Assembly (NCBI GenBank): GCA_963803755.1 | Contig: CAWDNP010000011.1 | Coordinates: 1 to 64,000, forward strand | Direction of reading: 5' to 3' | DNA length: 64,000 bases | Origin: CAVUPF01 sp963803755 | GTDB lineage: Bacteria; Actinomycetota; Thermoleophilia; Solirubrobacterales; 70-9 | Part shown: piece by piece, positions 44,166-53,553 of the stretch | How the letters are laid out: every line of letters begins with the position of its first letter | Numbering within the stretch: position 1 is the stretch's first letter | The notes under the pieces: generated by a model | The model's database searches: none | Told to the model about the DNA's origin: nothing | What the model saw: only the letters and a program-made list of their open reading frames with translations | Made by a program: the position numbers and the translations under genes

Positions 44166-44540
44166 ATGCCCAGCACCACCAACGTTCTCGATGAGGCCCG
44201 TGATCTGATCAAGAAGCGCCTCGACGAGGTGAACGAGGAGCGCAAGCGCCTCGAGCATGCCGTTTCCAGCTTGGGCGGCAAAGTCGTCGGCGGGCCAGGA
44301 CATCCTCCAGGGCGCCCGGCTGGTTCGGGTTCGAAAGCAGCAACACCACGGCGTCGCCGCCGCAAAGGTGGACGGGCCGGCCAAGCGGTGAGGCTCGTCA
44401 AGAAGAACCCGGGCATCAGCGCGGCCGAGATAGCCAAGGCGCTGAAGATCAACCCTAACTACCTCTACCGCGTCCTCAGTGAACTCGAGAAAGAGGGACG
44501 GGTGAAGAAGGACGGCCGCCGCTACAGCCCGGCGGGCTAA
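44166..44540 (+). CDS. winged-helix DNA-binding protein with coiled-coil N-terminus
   Basis: 124 residues from ATG at 44166, GGAGG 7 bases upstream. Residues 8-35 form a coiled coil (EARDLIKKRLDEVNEERKRL), 45-75 a Gly/Arg-rich linker, and 80-124 a winged helix (RLVKKNPGISAAEIAKALKI, NYLYRVLSELEKEGRVKKDG). The family style is common in Thermoleophilia. Probably a transcription or nucleoid regulator. Confidence 0.75.
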   Translation: MPSTTNVLDEARDLIKKRLDEVNEERKRLEHAVSSLGGKVVGGPGHPPGRPAGSGSKAATPRRRRRKGGRAGQAVRLVKKNPGISAAEIAKALKINPNYLYRVLSELEKEGRVKKDGRRYSPAG

Positions 44541-44779
44541 GCAAGGCACTCGTTGTCGCCTACTACGCCTGCTTCGGGCTGGTGTGGGCTTGCGTCCGAC
44601 CTTCCTGCGACAGGAAGGGAGCAGTGCTAATGCTCATAGGGAATTCCTGTGATCGGATCTGAGGAGGATGCTTGATCGCGCGCAACTGCACACGAAGTCC
44701 GGTTCAGCGCCATATCGGACGGACAGGGCGAGGAGGATTGAAGGCTGAGATCCCACATGATGAGGCGTACAGTCATTTT
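44541..44779. other. gap
   Basis: 239 bp with no supported gene; a GC-rich dyad TTCCTGCGACAGGAA lies at 44601-44615. Confidence 0.4.
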
Positions 44780-45023
44780 ATGGAGAGGACATAGGTCTAC
44801 CTCGGCGCGAAGGAGCTGGCGCTCCTCGAGCGCGCCTCGCTGGAGAGTGACGCCTCGCGCTCGGCTGGTCCGCCGCGCCGTTTGCGCCACCTTCGGCGAA
44901 CAGGGCAAAGCCGGACGGCTCAGTGCCCTCAAGGCCAGCGCCGGCTCCTGGCGCGGCTGCGGCGCCGAGTATGTCGATGCGATGCGCGGCGGCGAACTCA
45001 ACGAGCGGCTCGGGGTCGAGTGA
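44780..45023 (+). pseudogene. VapB-like ribbon-helix-helix antitoxin, inactivated
   Basis: Corrected reading: MERT-stop-VYLGAKELALLERASLESDA, then SRS, then LVRRAVCATFGEQGKAGRLS and ALKASAGSWRGCGAEYVDAM. This is an RHH antitoxin (strand VYLG, helix LALLERAS, helix SRSELVRRAV). Codon 5 is TAG, and two bases are missing where GAG of SELVRRAV should stand. No PIN-domain toxin gene follows. Recognised by family pattern. Confidence 0.65.
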
Positions 45024-45210
45024 AGCTGCCCTACACGCAGCATCGCTATCCCTGGTGAGGCGAAGCGGACACGCAAACGGCCGGACCGAAGAGAGGCCCC
45101 GCTCTGGACGTACTCGGGACCGTGCTTGTGCAAGCCGAGGCTCGAACGACAAACAGCCCCGAGGGGCCGCAGTCACGCAGGGGCTATCAGCTGGGCAACT
45201 GGCTTCATCA
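45024..45210. other. gap
   Basis: 187 bp with no supported gene. Confidence 0.4.
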
Positions 45211-45420
45211 TTACTCCCAAGTCGCCCAGCTGATCAACGCCCCGTTGCCATCAAAGCTGAGAATGCTTATGAACTGTGGATAGCCTCGGTTGCGAGGCCC
45301 ATCCAAAGCCTCGACCCGAAGGGCGCTTACGGCACCTTTGACACGAGGGTCTGGCTCGGGCCTTGTGAACACGACGGATGCGCGCTCCAGCATGTCTTGA
45401 AGCGTCTCCAAGTCGTTCAT
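45211..45420 (-). CDS. small hypothetical protein
   Basis: 69 residues from ATG at 45420, MNDLETLQDMLERASVVFTR ... YPQFISILSFDGNGALISWA, then TWE. One helix and a three-strand sheet with the ending 'F.F...G.L.S...WE', a pattern seen in small phage and element proteins. Function unknown. Confidence 0.6.
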   Translation of the reverse strand: MNDLETLQDMLERASVVFTRPEPDPRVKGAVSALRVEALDGPRNRGYPQFISILSFDGNGALISWATWE

Positions 45421-45541
45421 CTCTGACAGGCAGCCTAACACCGAGGGACCCTGACCGGACCCCCTTCCGGATCGATCTCAAGGGGTCGGGCCAGGAGGGC
45501 AATGCCATAGGCCAAGCCGGCCACGATAGCGGCGAGCGGCG

Positions 45542-46330
45542 TCAGCGTGCCCGACAACTGCGCACCGCTTCTGCCCTGACCTGGTGGCCTTCGGAGAGGT
45601 TGAAGGTGGCGCGGGCGAAGGAGAGGAAGCCCTCGGTAAAGCGGGGCGGAACCGGACAGGAGGCGCTCATGTAGCTGTGACTGTGGCCGCGATAGGAGAA
45701 ACGGCGCCCGACCGCGATCTGAAAGTGGGCGAAACGGGGCCAAGGCCCAACAGTGCGCGGCACAACGCTGACCAAGACCGTGCGGAATGGCCCGGGTTGG
45801 TGGCGCACATGAAAAGGCAGGACGAAGGAGACCGGCACGGGGTTGGTGGTGTATGCCTGGACCCAAACCGCTGTGTGTCCCTGCTTGGTTCGCCCATTGA
45901 AGACGAGCAAATGGGCATGGAGGCCAAACGGAAGCTGGCCCGGGATAAAGACCCGGTCATAGAGGCGCCCGCGTCCGACCAGAGCGCTTCCGCAAATCGC
46001 GAGCGCCTGGCGGCTGTCGACGCTGCGCAACCGCGCCTCGGGGCAGACCGCCAGCCCACGAGTGTCCAGCGCGCCCCTCCACGCCAATTCCAGCCTGATC
46101 CCCCTGACGCGCGGCAGCGGCGAGCGGTTGGCGGTGCGAATCCCGGCCTGAAGGCGCACCGCCACCGGTGCGGAGTGGCTGCGGGGAAGCGCGCGGGGGG
46201 CGATGCCGCCGTCGAGGAAGACGATCAGGTCGCCGCTCTGGGCGCGTTCGGCCTCTACTGGTCCCGCTATCACAGCGAGCATCGCCAGGACGACGAGGAT
46301 CGGGGCCAACCAGGCCCGCCAGCGCGGCAT
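45542..46330 (-). CDS. secreted hypothetical protein
   Basis: 262 residues with signal peptide MPRWRAWLAPILVVLAMLAV ending at about AGPVEAE. The mature part is beta-rich (VAVRLQAGIRTANRSPLPRV; HLLVFNGRTKQGHTAVWVQA) with paired Cys and the ending CPVPPRFTEGFLSFARATFN ... CRAR. The same 'CP.P.GF..G...FARA.F.F' end occurs in many Thermoleophilia secreted proteins, so it may be related to the D-type proteins at the right end. Function unknown. Confidence 0.75.
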   Translation of the reverse strand: MPRWRAWLAPILVVLAMLAVIAGPVEAERAQSGDLIVFLDGGIAPRALPRSHSAPVAVRLQAGIRTANRSPLPRVRGIRLELAWRGALDTRGLAVCPEARLRSVDSRQALAICGSALVGRGRLYDRVFIPGQLPFGLHAHLLVFNGRTKQGHTAVWVQAYTTNPVPVSFVLPFHVRHQPGPFRTVLVSVVPRTVGPWPRFAHFQIAVGRRFSYRGHSHSYMSASCPVPPRFTEGFLSFARATFNLSEGHQVRAEAVRSCRAR

Positions 46331-46579
46331 CTAGCCCACCCTTAGGCTGGGGCGGCGGAACCCGCAGGCGAGTTGGGCGATGTTGGCGAGCTTGCCGTTG
46401 CGAATCGCGACGACGACGGCTCGCCTTGCGATTGGGCTCATGCTAGTAACTTCTCAACTGATTCCCGTTACGCCACGTTTCATGGCGCTCTGAGAGCGTA
46501 GCGCTCTTTACAACCGCCGGGTGTAGGGCGCATGCCTCTAGAAGATCAAGCGGGCTGTGGGTGGGAGCCTTCATTACTC

Positions 46580-46618
46580 ATCCTTGCAATCCTGCAATTT
46601 ATATTTAAAATTGCATGG
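46580..46618 (+). promoter_or_regulatory. AT-rich promoter candidate before the AAA ATPase gene
   Basis: CTGCAATTTATATTTAAAAT at about 46592-46611 is the most AT-rich stretch of the region and ends a few bases before the ATG at 46619. There is a TATATTTAAAAT -10-like core; a leader would be extremely short. Confidence 0.3.
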
Positions 46619-47782
46619 ATGATCGAGCGGAGGATCGCCTCGGAGATCGTCAAGTTGATGGGAAAGTCACCAGCGGTGGTGCTGGTCGGGCCGCGTCAGG
46701 TGGGCAAGACCACGCTGGCCCTGGAGGTCGCAGAAGGCCGCAAGGCCACCTATCTCGACCTCGAGTCCGAGGCCGACCGGGCACGGTTGGCGGAGCCGGA
46801 GCTCTACTTCGCCGACCACGCCGATGAGATGGTGATCCTCGACGAGATCCACCGCGCCCCGGGAATCTTCGAAGCGCTGCGGGGAACGATCGACAAAGGG
46901 AGGCGGGAGGGCAAGGGGGCCGGCAGGTTCCTGCTGCTGGGCTCCGCCGCGATCGACCTGCTCGCGCAGAGCGGCGAGACCTTGGCCGGCAGAGTCGCCA
47001 TCGTCGAGCTGGCGCCCTTCGACGTGACCGAGGTTGGCACGGAACGACTCGACCGGCTCTGGGTCCGGGGCGGCTTTCCGGAGAGCTTCCTCGCCGGTGG
47101 GACGGAGGCCAGCCTGCGCTGGCGGCGGGACTTCATCCGCACTTACCTGGAGCGCGACATCCCCCAGCTCGGCCCGCGGATCCCGGCAGAGACACTGCGG
47201 CGGCTTTGGACGATGCTGGCCCACAACCAGGGCGGCCTCTTGAACGCGGCGCAGCTTGCCCGTGGCCTCGGGGTGAGCGGCGCAACCGTCGGGCACTACC
47301 TCGACCTGATGGTCGACCTGCTGCTGGTGCGACGGCTGGCGCCGCGGCTGACCAACATCGGCAAGCGGCTGGTGCGCTCGCCGAAGGTCTACGTTCGCGA
47401 CAGCGGCCTGGTGCATGGGCTACTCGGGCTCGCTGACAAGGAGGCGGTGCTGGGGCACCCGGTGGCCGGGGCGAGCTGGGAGGGGCTTGCGATCGAGAAC
47501 CTGCTCGCCGTGGCCAGCGGGCGGGCCGAGGCGAGCTTCTACCGGACAAGCGGTGGCGCCGAGGTCGACTTGGTGCTCGGCTGGCCGGACGGGCGCGAGT
47601 GGGCGGTCGAGGTCAAGCGCAGCTTGGCGCCCAAGGTGGTGCGGGGGTTGCGCTCCGCGCTCAGCGACCTCAAGCCGCAGCGCAGCTTCGTTGTCTACCC
47701 GGGGAACGAACGCTACCGGCTGAGCGCGGGAGTCGAGGCGATCAGCCTGGCGGAGTTGTGTGCGGAAGTGGCGGCGCGCTGA
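46619..47782 (+). CDS. AAA ATPase with DUF4143 domain
   Basis: 387 residues from ATG at 46619. Walker A is LVGPRQVGKTTLALEVA (about 22-35), then YLDLESEADRARL, Walker B MVILDEIHRAPGIF and sensor FLLLGSA. The C-terminal DUF4143 domain shows VRGGFPESFLAG, WRRDFIRTYLERDIPQLGPR, KVYVRDSGLVHGLLG and the nuclease-like ending GAEVDLVL ... WAVEVKRS. Widespread family of unknown role, sometimes linked to toxin or defence loci. Complete by length. Monocistronic; the upstream AT-rich patch may be its promoter. Confidence 0.9.
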   Translation: MIERRIASEIVKLMGKSPAVVLVGPRQVGKTTLALEVAEGRKATYLDLESEADRARLAEPELYFADHADEMVILDEIHRAPGIFEALRGTIDKGRREGKGAGRFLLLGSAAIDLLAQSGETLAGRVAIVELAPFDVTEVGTERLDRLWVRGGFPESFLAGGTEASLRWRRDFIRTYLERDIPQLGPRIPAETLRRLWTMLAHNQGGLLNAAQLARGLGVSGATVGHYLDLMVDLLLVRRLAPRLTNIGKRLVRSPKVYVRDSGLVHGLLGLADKEAVLGHPVAGASWEGLAIENLLAVASGRAEASFYRTSGGAEVDLVLGWPDGREWAVEVKRSLAPKVVRGLRSALSDLKPQRSFVVYPGNERYRLSAGVEAISLAELCAEVAAR

Positions 47783-47902
47783 GGCGCGGGCCAGGTCGTC
47801 ATCGTCTCTCGGATCAGACCCTGGTTGGCAAAAGCGCGCGACCGTTACCGAGCGCCTCCCCCTACTGCTTCGCCTCCAGCTCCCCCACCCCAAGGCCCCG
47901 CC

Positions 47903-48160
47903 TTATGAGCAACGAGGCAAGGCGAGGAGGTTGTTCTCCGTGGTCTTGTCGGGGTCGGTGCGGAGGTACTTGCGGCCATCCCGCTCGGAGACAACTACGG
48001 CTACGCGCTCATGACCGACTTCGACGTAGTAGTTGGCGCCGTCCTCGATCTCACCGATCACCGTGTCCTCGCTGAGCGTCCAGCCCACCCCGCCTACCCT
48101 GTCGATGCGGGAGTCAGGGTGGCTGTGGGCGAGATTTATGCAGGTGATCCTTAGCGCCAT
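47903..48160 (-). CDS. DUF3892 family protein
   Basis: 85 residues from ATG at 48160: MALRITCINLAHSHPDSRID, then GVGWTLSEDTVIGEIEDGAN and YYVEVGHERVAVVVSERDGR, ending ENNLLALPRCS. MA-RITCIN ... V...GRKYLRT...NLLALP.C is the DUF3892 signature. Small cytosolic protein of unknown function. Confidence 0.8.
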   Translation of the reverse strand: MALRITCINLAHSHPDSRIDRVGGVGWTLSEDTVIGEIEDGANYYVEVGHERVAVVVSERDGRKYLRTDPDKTTENNLLALPRCS

Positions 48161-48235
48161 TGAGGTTGCCCCTTGCACTCAGGGCACTTGGTGACGGCTC
48201 CCGCCGCCACCCCAGTCTCTTACCTCCTCGCCGCC

Positions 48236-48886
48236 CTATCGCACCAGCGGGTAGACGCAGGTGTAGGCGGAGGGCAGATCGGCCGCGTATTCCTTGGGCG
48301 GCCCGACGCCGTCGACCACCACTGTCTCTTCGAGATGGCCCCCACCGACCGTGCCGTAGAGCGCGTCGGTGTACTGCTGCTGGGAGGGTTCTGTCCCGAG
48401 GCCCAGGTCGAGGATGCCCTTGGTCGAGTAGAGCTCCATCGGGGTAGGCAGGTAGCCACCCTTGGCGGCACAGGCTTCGGCTGCTTCATCGAGGCTGTTG
48501 GCTACCGGGTTTGAGCGGGTATCGAAGCAGAGGCCGCGGATCAGGGTGGTGTTGGCCGGACAGGCGGCGGCGTGGCGTTCAGCGCCCAAGGTGGCGGCGT
48601 TGGAGGCGTTGGCGGCGTTGGCCGCCGATGGGACGGTGCCGAGTGCTGAGAGTTTGATGTTTTGGCCGGTGATCGTTTCTTCGGCGATCTTTCCGCCGGA
48701 GATCGTCGCGTTGGCGATCTTTCCGCCGGTCACCGACTTGGCCTTTAGCTGGCGCGATCCGACGCTGTTGGGGGGGACGCGGAAGGCCGCGTAGGCGGAG
48801 CCTCCCATGGCGACGATCAGGGCGGTGATCGCGACGATCATCGCCGGTGAGGGCATGCCGATCCGCCGCTTGTCTTTGCTTCTCAT
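48236..48886 (-). CDS. surface-exposed hypothetical protein with short repeat
   Basis: 216 residues from ATG at 48886 (a start at 48910 is also possible). A single membrane segment or signal (SPAMIVAITALIVAMGGSAY) is followed by an imperfect repeat (NSVGSRQLKAKSVTGGKIAN, ATISGGKIAEETITGQNIKL), a pattern common in Thermoleophilia extracellular proteins. The C-terminal part has two Cys and CVYPLVR at the end. No enzymatic motif. It immediately follows the D3 fragment in transcription order. Confidence 0.75.
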   Translation of the reverse strand: MRSKDKRRIGMPSPAMIVAITALIVAMGGSAYAAFRVPPNSVGSRQLKAKSVTGGKIANATISGGKIAEETITGQNIKLSALGTVPSAANAANASNAATLGAERHAAACPANTTLIRGLCFDTRSNPVANSLDEAAEACAAKGGYLPTPMELYSTKGILDLGLGTEPSQQQYTDALYGTVGGGHLEETVVVDGVGPPKEYAADLPSAYTCVYPLVR

Positions 48887-48967
48887 CTGCTCAGAACCCC
48901 TTTCGGACACACCGCTGTTTAGAAACCTCTGGTTGAGTCAAAGTCTCGCTTGCACTCGCCTGCTGGC

Positions 48968-49141
48968 TCAGCGCCTGCCGTGGTGGCGGCGCTTGGAGAT
49001 CTTGTGGCGCTTTGCCTTCTTCTTGGCCTTGCAGGCGGTCTTCGCCTTGACCTGCTGGGTCAAGGCTGCACCGTTCTGTCCCTCGATTTCGACCGTGGAG
49101 GCCACCGGGGAGGAGCAGAGGCTCTGGGTGTTTTGGAGGAG
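48968..49141 (-). pseudogene. C-terminal fragment of a third D-type protein (D3)
   Basis: LLQNTQSLCSSPVASTVEIE then GQNGAALTQQVKAKTACKAK and a basic tail KKAKRHKISKRRHHGRR. It repeats the C-terminal end of the D2 gene (LSNTEGLCSSPVASTVEIEG, GQNGAALTQQVKAKTACPAR) almost word for word and starts abruptly beside the stop codon of N1. Everything N-terminal is missing. Confidence 0.8.
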
Positions 49142-49142
49142 C

Positions 49143-51403
49143 TTCACTTCCTACCTCCGCGGTGGTGCTTTCGCTTGTGATGGCGGTGGGGCTTTGGCTT
49201 GCGCACGCAGCGGCCGTGCTTCACGAGGAAGCCGGGCTTGCACGGATTGGCCTTGCTCGACTTACCCGGTTCGGTGGCGTTGCCGGAGGGGGCGTTCGCA
49301 TGGGTCCTGACTTCCTGGGGTGGCGGAGCCTTGCTGCCCGGCCCGTGGCATTCATCGGAGGAGGCGCAGAGGGGCGATTCGGGGATTACGAAGAAGCCGC
49401 CGTCGGCGCGGGCGTCATAGAGCTTTGCTATCGCCCCGTTTCGGTCCTGGGGGGCGAGGGAGTCGTGGGTGAAGAAGAAGACATCGGTGCCATCGGCGCT
49501 GGCACCGAGCAGGCTGGAGTCAAAGGGGCTCTGACCGGAGGAGATCAGGCTGAGGCAGTCGCCGGTCTGGGCGAAGTAGTCGGGGTTTTCGGGCCCGCAG
49601 GTGCCGGTGGCGGAGGGCTCCCACTCATAGACGTTTTGCCTTGCGTTAGTGGCGCGCAGGACGAGCGGGTCTGTGGAGTTAAAGAAGACGCGGCCGTCTT
49701 CGGTGAGGCTTTGGCCATCGGAGGCGAGGGTGGCGTCGCTGGCGGCGGTCTCGTTGGTCGGGTTGCAGGAGGCGCAGGCGAGCGCTTCGGTGACGGCGTC
49801 ATAGCGATAGACCTCGGCGTGGCCTTCGCTTTGATAGCCGCTGAGCGGCAGGGTCGAGGTAAAGACGGCGAAGCGGCCCGAGGGGGTGGTCTGGAAGTCG
49901 GCGGTGTGGCGGGTGCCGGCTTCCCTTAGCGCGTCGAGGACCACAGGGTCTTCGGGGGAGAGGGTGGCGATGAAGCGGAGGCCTTCGCCGGGAGCGGCGA
50001 GGTAGAGGTTGGGCTGGTCCTGGACGCCCTTGCCCGCCTGGAGCTGCTCGGGGGAGAGGAAGTAGATCGAGCCGTTGCCTTCGGCCACCCCCCCACCGCC
50101 GCCGATCGCGAGGACGGAGCAGTTTTCTTCTTCGGGGCCGACCGTGTTCCAGTGGGGGCCGTTTGCGTTTTCGACCGCTTCGCAGGCGTCGGTGTTGCCG
50201 GCGCCGCCTTCTCCGGTGGAGATCCGGGTCAGGCTGGCGCTTTCGCCCGAGACTTCGGCCGCATAGATGTCGGCGCTTTCGTCGGTGTCATCGGCGGTCA
50301 GCTTGTCCTTAGTGGTGAAGAAGACCCTGGAGCCGTCGGCGCTCATGCCGTCGAAGAGGACGCCTTCGGCAAAGCCCGGGCCACCGTGTTCGGAGATCAC
50401 GCCGGGGGTGAGGTCGATCGACTTTTCCGAGTCGCCGATATCCATGTAGAGGTGGTAGTAGACGTTGTGATCGGCGTCTTCGGAGACCTTCTGGCCGAGC
50501 AGGACGTGGGAGCCGTCGGCGGAGACGGCCAGCTCGGCTATCCCGCCAGAGTCGTGGTGGGCGGCGCTGCATTGGCCTTCGCCCTGGATGCAGGACAGGG
50601 GGTGCCCGGCGGGGTCGTCGGAGAGGACGTGGGTTTCGTGCGTGGCGAGGTTGCGGTCATAGATCGAGACGTCGCCGGTTTCGTCGTTGCCCCCGGCGGC
50701 AAAGCGCGAGGTCGAGCCGAAGATCAGGTGCTCGCCGCCTGCGGAGAGGTCGTGGGCGATGTAGCCGTCGGGGGTGGCGGTGGGGCCCGGTTCAAAGCCG
50801 GGCGCCGGCACCATGCCCTGCACGACTTCTTCGCCGCCAGGGAGGCGAACCGGGATGCCGGTGTAGCCGCCTTCAAAGCAGGGCGAGCAGCCGCCCGCTC
50901 CGCCGAAGGCGAAGGTGTCGAGGCTGGCGTCGGCGCCGGTGGGGACCGAGGAGAAGGGGGCGGCGGCGAAGGGGTTATCGGCGGGGATACCGAGGTAGGT
51001 GGTGCTCCAGCCATCGGCGCCGCGGGTGGCGATGTAGGGGTCAACGCCGCGGTTGGTGGGGTCCCCGGCGACGCCGGGGATGGCGCCGTCGTGGACGCCG
51101 TAGAGGACGCGCGAGGTGCCGGTGGCGCCCGATGCTTGCGGGTAGCCGGCGTAGGGGGATTGGCCGGGGACGAGGCTTGACTCGACGTCATAGCCGCCGG
51201 TGTTGGCGGCGGAGACGAGCTCATAGGCGCGGCAGTCGAGCAGCAGGGCGGCGCCGGTCTGCTGGCGGGCGAGGGCGTTGGGGCAGGTGTCATTGATTTC
51301 GGCGGTGTAGGGGAAGGTGGTGAAGGTGTTTTCGGGGCCCGCGGTGGTGCCGAGCTTGTTGGTGGCGATGACGCGGTAGTGATAGGTGGTGGCGGGGGTG
51401 AGG
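49143..51403. repeat. 2.26-kb direct repeat, copy 1 (3' half of N1)
   Basis: Nearly identical to 56307-58572. This copy keeps an open frame throughout. The identity begins just past the N1 stop (TTCACTTCCTACC) and ends sharply after GGCGGGGGTGAGG. Confidence 0.9.
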
Positions 51404-53490
51404 CCGGTGAGGTGGGTACTGACGCTCTGGTAGGCGTTCCCGGAGCCAACTTCGAGGTCGGGGATGGGGGCTTTGGTGCAAGCACCGGCCGAGCATTCGC
51501 CGGTGCCGTATTCGAAGTGATAGGTGGTTTTGGCCCCACCCGGGTTGATCCGGCCACGAAGAAGGACAGATTCGGAATGGGCATCAGCAGCCGACCCGAC
51601 CGTGATAAGTGGCGCGGATGGCGGCGTTGTGAAGACGAGTTCATTGCCAACGGTGGTGCCTACGTGGTTGCCGGCGACGGAACGGAAGTGGTATTCGGTG
51701 ATCTGGAGGAGGCCTTGGATGTCGGCTTGGACCTTGGTCAAGCCAGTCGCGGAGCCAGCGTTCGCCTCGGGTTTGGGAGCTTCGGTGGCGTGGGCGAACC
51801 CTTCGTGGTTGAAGTGTTCCCCGGTGACATATTCGAAGTGGTAGTGGGTTTCTTCGCCGTTGCCGATGAAGGACCCATTGAGAGTTGCGCTTGTCGGTTC
51901 GACGCTCGCCGCTTCGGTGGTGAGTTCCTTGACGGCATGGGGGGTGACAGTCTCGTCGGAGCCGAAGGCGATGATTTTCCCGTTGGAAGCAACGAGGCGG
52001 TAATGATAGGTGGTCTCGGGGGTGAGGCCGCTGAGATTGGCCGTAACATCCTGTGCACTCGTATAGGGGGTCGCGGGAGCACAGGGAATCCTTCCGGATT
52101 TGTATGCGGTGGTGGTGCCGTATTCGAAGTAGCATTTGGTGGTTTCGCCGCTGGCGGGGTCGACGTGACCGGTGAGGGTGGCGAAGGTCTGGCCCGGGTT
52201 TTCGACGGGACCGGTGGTGACTTCGGGCACGATCCCTTCTTCAAAGGCAGCGACGTTGCCGGAGCCGGGGTTGGCGGCGTAAACGATTCCGGTGGACGTG
52301 ACGGCCAGGCCTTCGGCGTCGTTCAGGTACCCGGAGAACGCTTCAAAGAAGGTTCCGGAGGAGCTAAAGCTGGCAATTTCGGTTCCTTCGTCTACGTAGA
52401 TGTCGTCGGTCGTGGGGTCGACGGCGATGCCGGTCGGGTAGCGGTGGCGACCTTGAGTGACAGAGCCGATCAGGACTTCCCCGGAGGAATTGAGCTTGGC
52501 GATTATCCCACTACCAAAGCTATAGTCAAAGTCTCCGTTGGGGTAGACGGCGATGCCGATCGGGCTCTGCTCGTTGCCTTCTCCGAAGAGTAAGTTTTTG
52601 GTGAAGCCGGCGCTTTGGGTGAACTCGAACATGTTGGCTGCTGTATCGCGGCCTTCTTCACTCAGGGCATAGAGAGTGCCGGTGGTGTCGACGACGCCGA
52701 TGCCGTAGAGATGGGGGAACGGCCGCTGGGCGCTGAGCGATACGGATCCGGAAGCAGTCGCAGGGGCAGCGATTTCCAGGGAACCAGCCCCGTTGACTGC
52801 CGTGATCGTGGTCCCGGCGGGAATGCCGGGAGCGGATATCTGCTGGCCGGCGCTGAAGGCACCGGTCGCGGTCGTCACCGATTTGATCGTGGTCGAGCCA
52901 CTTTCGAGGGTGCCGGTGCCGGTGGCGCTGGAGCCGTGGAGCTGGCCTTTGGAGCCCCAGCTTTCGATGAGGCGGCCTTCGGGGGTGAACTTGGAGATGA
53001 TGCTGTCGCCGGGGTCGCCGACGTAGAGGTCGCCTTCGCCGCCGGAGGAGTTGTCGACGGCGAGGAAAAGGTGGGAAGGCTCAGGTTCCCCGTAAATACT
53101 GGTGAAATGGCAGACAAAAGCGCCGGGCGAGGTGCCTTCGGTGCCGGGCTGGCAGGTATCGCCTGAGGCGGCGGTGCAGACGTCCTGCTGGGCTTCGGTG
53201 CTACCGGCTTTTTTGACCTCGGTCTTGTTGACTTCCTTGCCGAACATGAGGATAAAGTTGCCTTCTTCGTCGAACTTCTCGATGCGGTGATTGGGGGGAT
53301 CGGCGACGTAGACGTCGTCGTTTGACTGATCTACGGCGACGTCGGAGGGAGCAGAGAGGGCGTCGGTACCGGAGCCGGTGAAGGAGCCGGCGAAGGCGTA
53401 GCCTGGAGAGGCGGCATGGGCGGGGACGGCGTTGAGAACGAACAGGGCGATCGAGAACGAAGAGGGCGAGAACGAGAGGCGCGGGGGCAC
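49144..53490 (-). CDS. N1: giant secreted protein, NHL propeller, Fn3-like modules and second propeller
   Basis: 1448 residues from GTG at 53490. Signal peptide PSSFSIALFVLNAVPAHAAS. Residues 35-420 form an NHL-type propeller (SAPSDVAVDQSNDDVYVADP, HRIEKFDEEGNFILMFGKE; YPTGIAVDPTTDDIYVDEGT). From 425 to about 760 come Fn3-like modules, each with 'T.TLTGHV.P...T.Y.FEYGT...Y' and 'GLTPETTYHYRLVA.N'. From 770 to 1370 is a PD40/TolB-like propeller (ADGSHVLLGQKVSEDADHNV; FFTTKDKLTADDTDESADIY). The end is a basic tail (KPKPHRHHKRKHHRGGRK). Cell-surface role presumed, ligand unknown. Intact over 4.3 kb although neighbours are broken. Confidence 0.85.
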   Translation of the reverse strand: MPPRLSFSPSSFSIALFVLNAVPAHAASPGYAFAGSFTGSGTDALSAPSDVAVDQSNDDVYVADPPNHRIEKFDEEGNFILMFGKEVNKTEVKKAGSTEAQQDVCTAASGDTCQPGTEGTSPGAFVCHFTSIYGEPEPSHLFLAVDNSSGGEGDLYVGDPGDSIISKFTPEGRLIESWGSKGQLHGSSATGTGTLESGSTTIKSVTTATGAFSAGQQISAPGIPAGTTITAVNGAGSLEIAAPATASGSVSLSAQRPFPHLYGIGVVDTTGTLYALSEEGRDTAANMFEFTQSAGFTKNLLFGEGNEQSPIGIAVYPNGDFDYSFGSGIIAKLNSSGEVLIGSVTQGRHRYPTGIAVDPTTDDIYVDEGTEIASFSSSGTFFEAFSGYLNDAEGLAVTSTGIVYAANPGSGNVAAFEEGIVPEVTTGPVENPGQTFATLTGHVDPASGETTKCYFEYGTTTAYKSGRIPCAPATPYTSAQDVTANLSGLTPETTYHYRLVASNGKIIAFGSDETVTPHAVKELTTEAASVEPTSATLNGSFIGNGEETHYHFEYVTGEHFNHEGFAHATEAPKPEANAGSATGLTKVQADIQGLLQITEYHFRSVAGNHVGTTVGNELVFTTPPSAPLITVGSAADAHSESVLLRGRINPGGAKTTYHFEYGTGECSAGACTKAPIPDLEVGSGNAYQSVSTHLTGLTPATTYHYRVIATNKLGTTAGPENTFTTFPYTAEINDTCPNALARQQTGAALLLDCRAYELVSAANTGGYDVESSLVPGQSPYAGYPQASGATGTSRVLYGVHDGAIPGVAGDPTNRGVDPYIATRGADGWSTTYLGIPADNPFAAAPFSSVPTGADASLDTFAFGGAGGCSPCFEGGYTGIPVRLPGGEEVVQGMVPAPGFEPGPTATPDGYIAHDLSAGGEHLIFGSTSRFAAGGNDETGDVSIYDRNLATHETHVLSDDPAGHPLSCIQGEGQCSAAHHDSGGIAELAVSADGSHVLLGQKVSEDADHNVYYHLYMDIGDSEKSIDLTPGVISEHGGPGFAEGVLFDGMSADGSRVFFTTKDKLTADDTDESADIYAAEVSGESASLTRISTGEGGAGNTDACEAVENANGPHWNTVGPEEENCSVLAIGGGGGVAEGNGSIYFLSPEQLQAGKGVQDQPNLYLAAPGEGLRFIATLSPEDPVVLDALREAGTRHTADFQTTPSGRFAVFTSTLPLSGYQSEGHAEVYRYDAVTEALACASCNPTNETAASDATLASDGQSLTEDGRVFFNSTDPLVLRATNARQNVYEWEPSATGTCGPENPDYFAQTGDCLSLISSGQSPFDSSLLGASADGTDVFFFTHDSLAPQDRNGAIAKLYDARADGGFFVIPESPLCASSDECHGPGSKAPPPQEVRTHANAPSGNATEPGKSSKANPCKPGFLVKHGRCVRKPKPHRHHKRKHHRGGRK

Positions 53491-53553
53491 GCGGATCGAG
53501 AGTGGCGGGGGTGTGAGTCGCTCGCCGGGCTGCAGTGCGGATCTCGACTCTCT

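Noticed and set aside
46615..46617. Alternative start ATG four bases before the AAA ATPase start
   Set aside because: It is in another frame and gives no protein; ATG at 46619 begins MIERRIASEIV, which fits the family.
50152..51180. Gly/Val/Ala-rich plus-strand frame in the N1 region, repeated at 57184-58206
   Set aside because: Antisense shadow of the propeller; its duplication only reflects the direct repeat.
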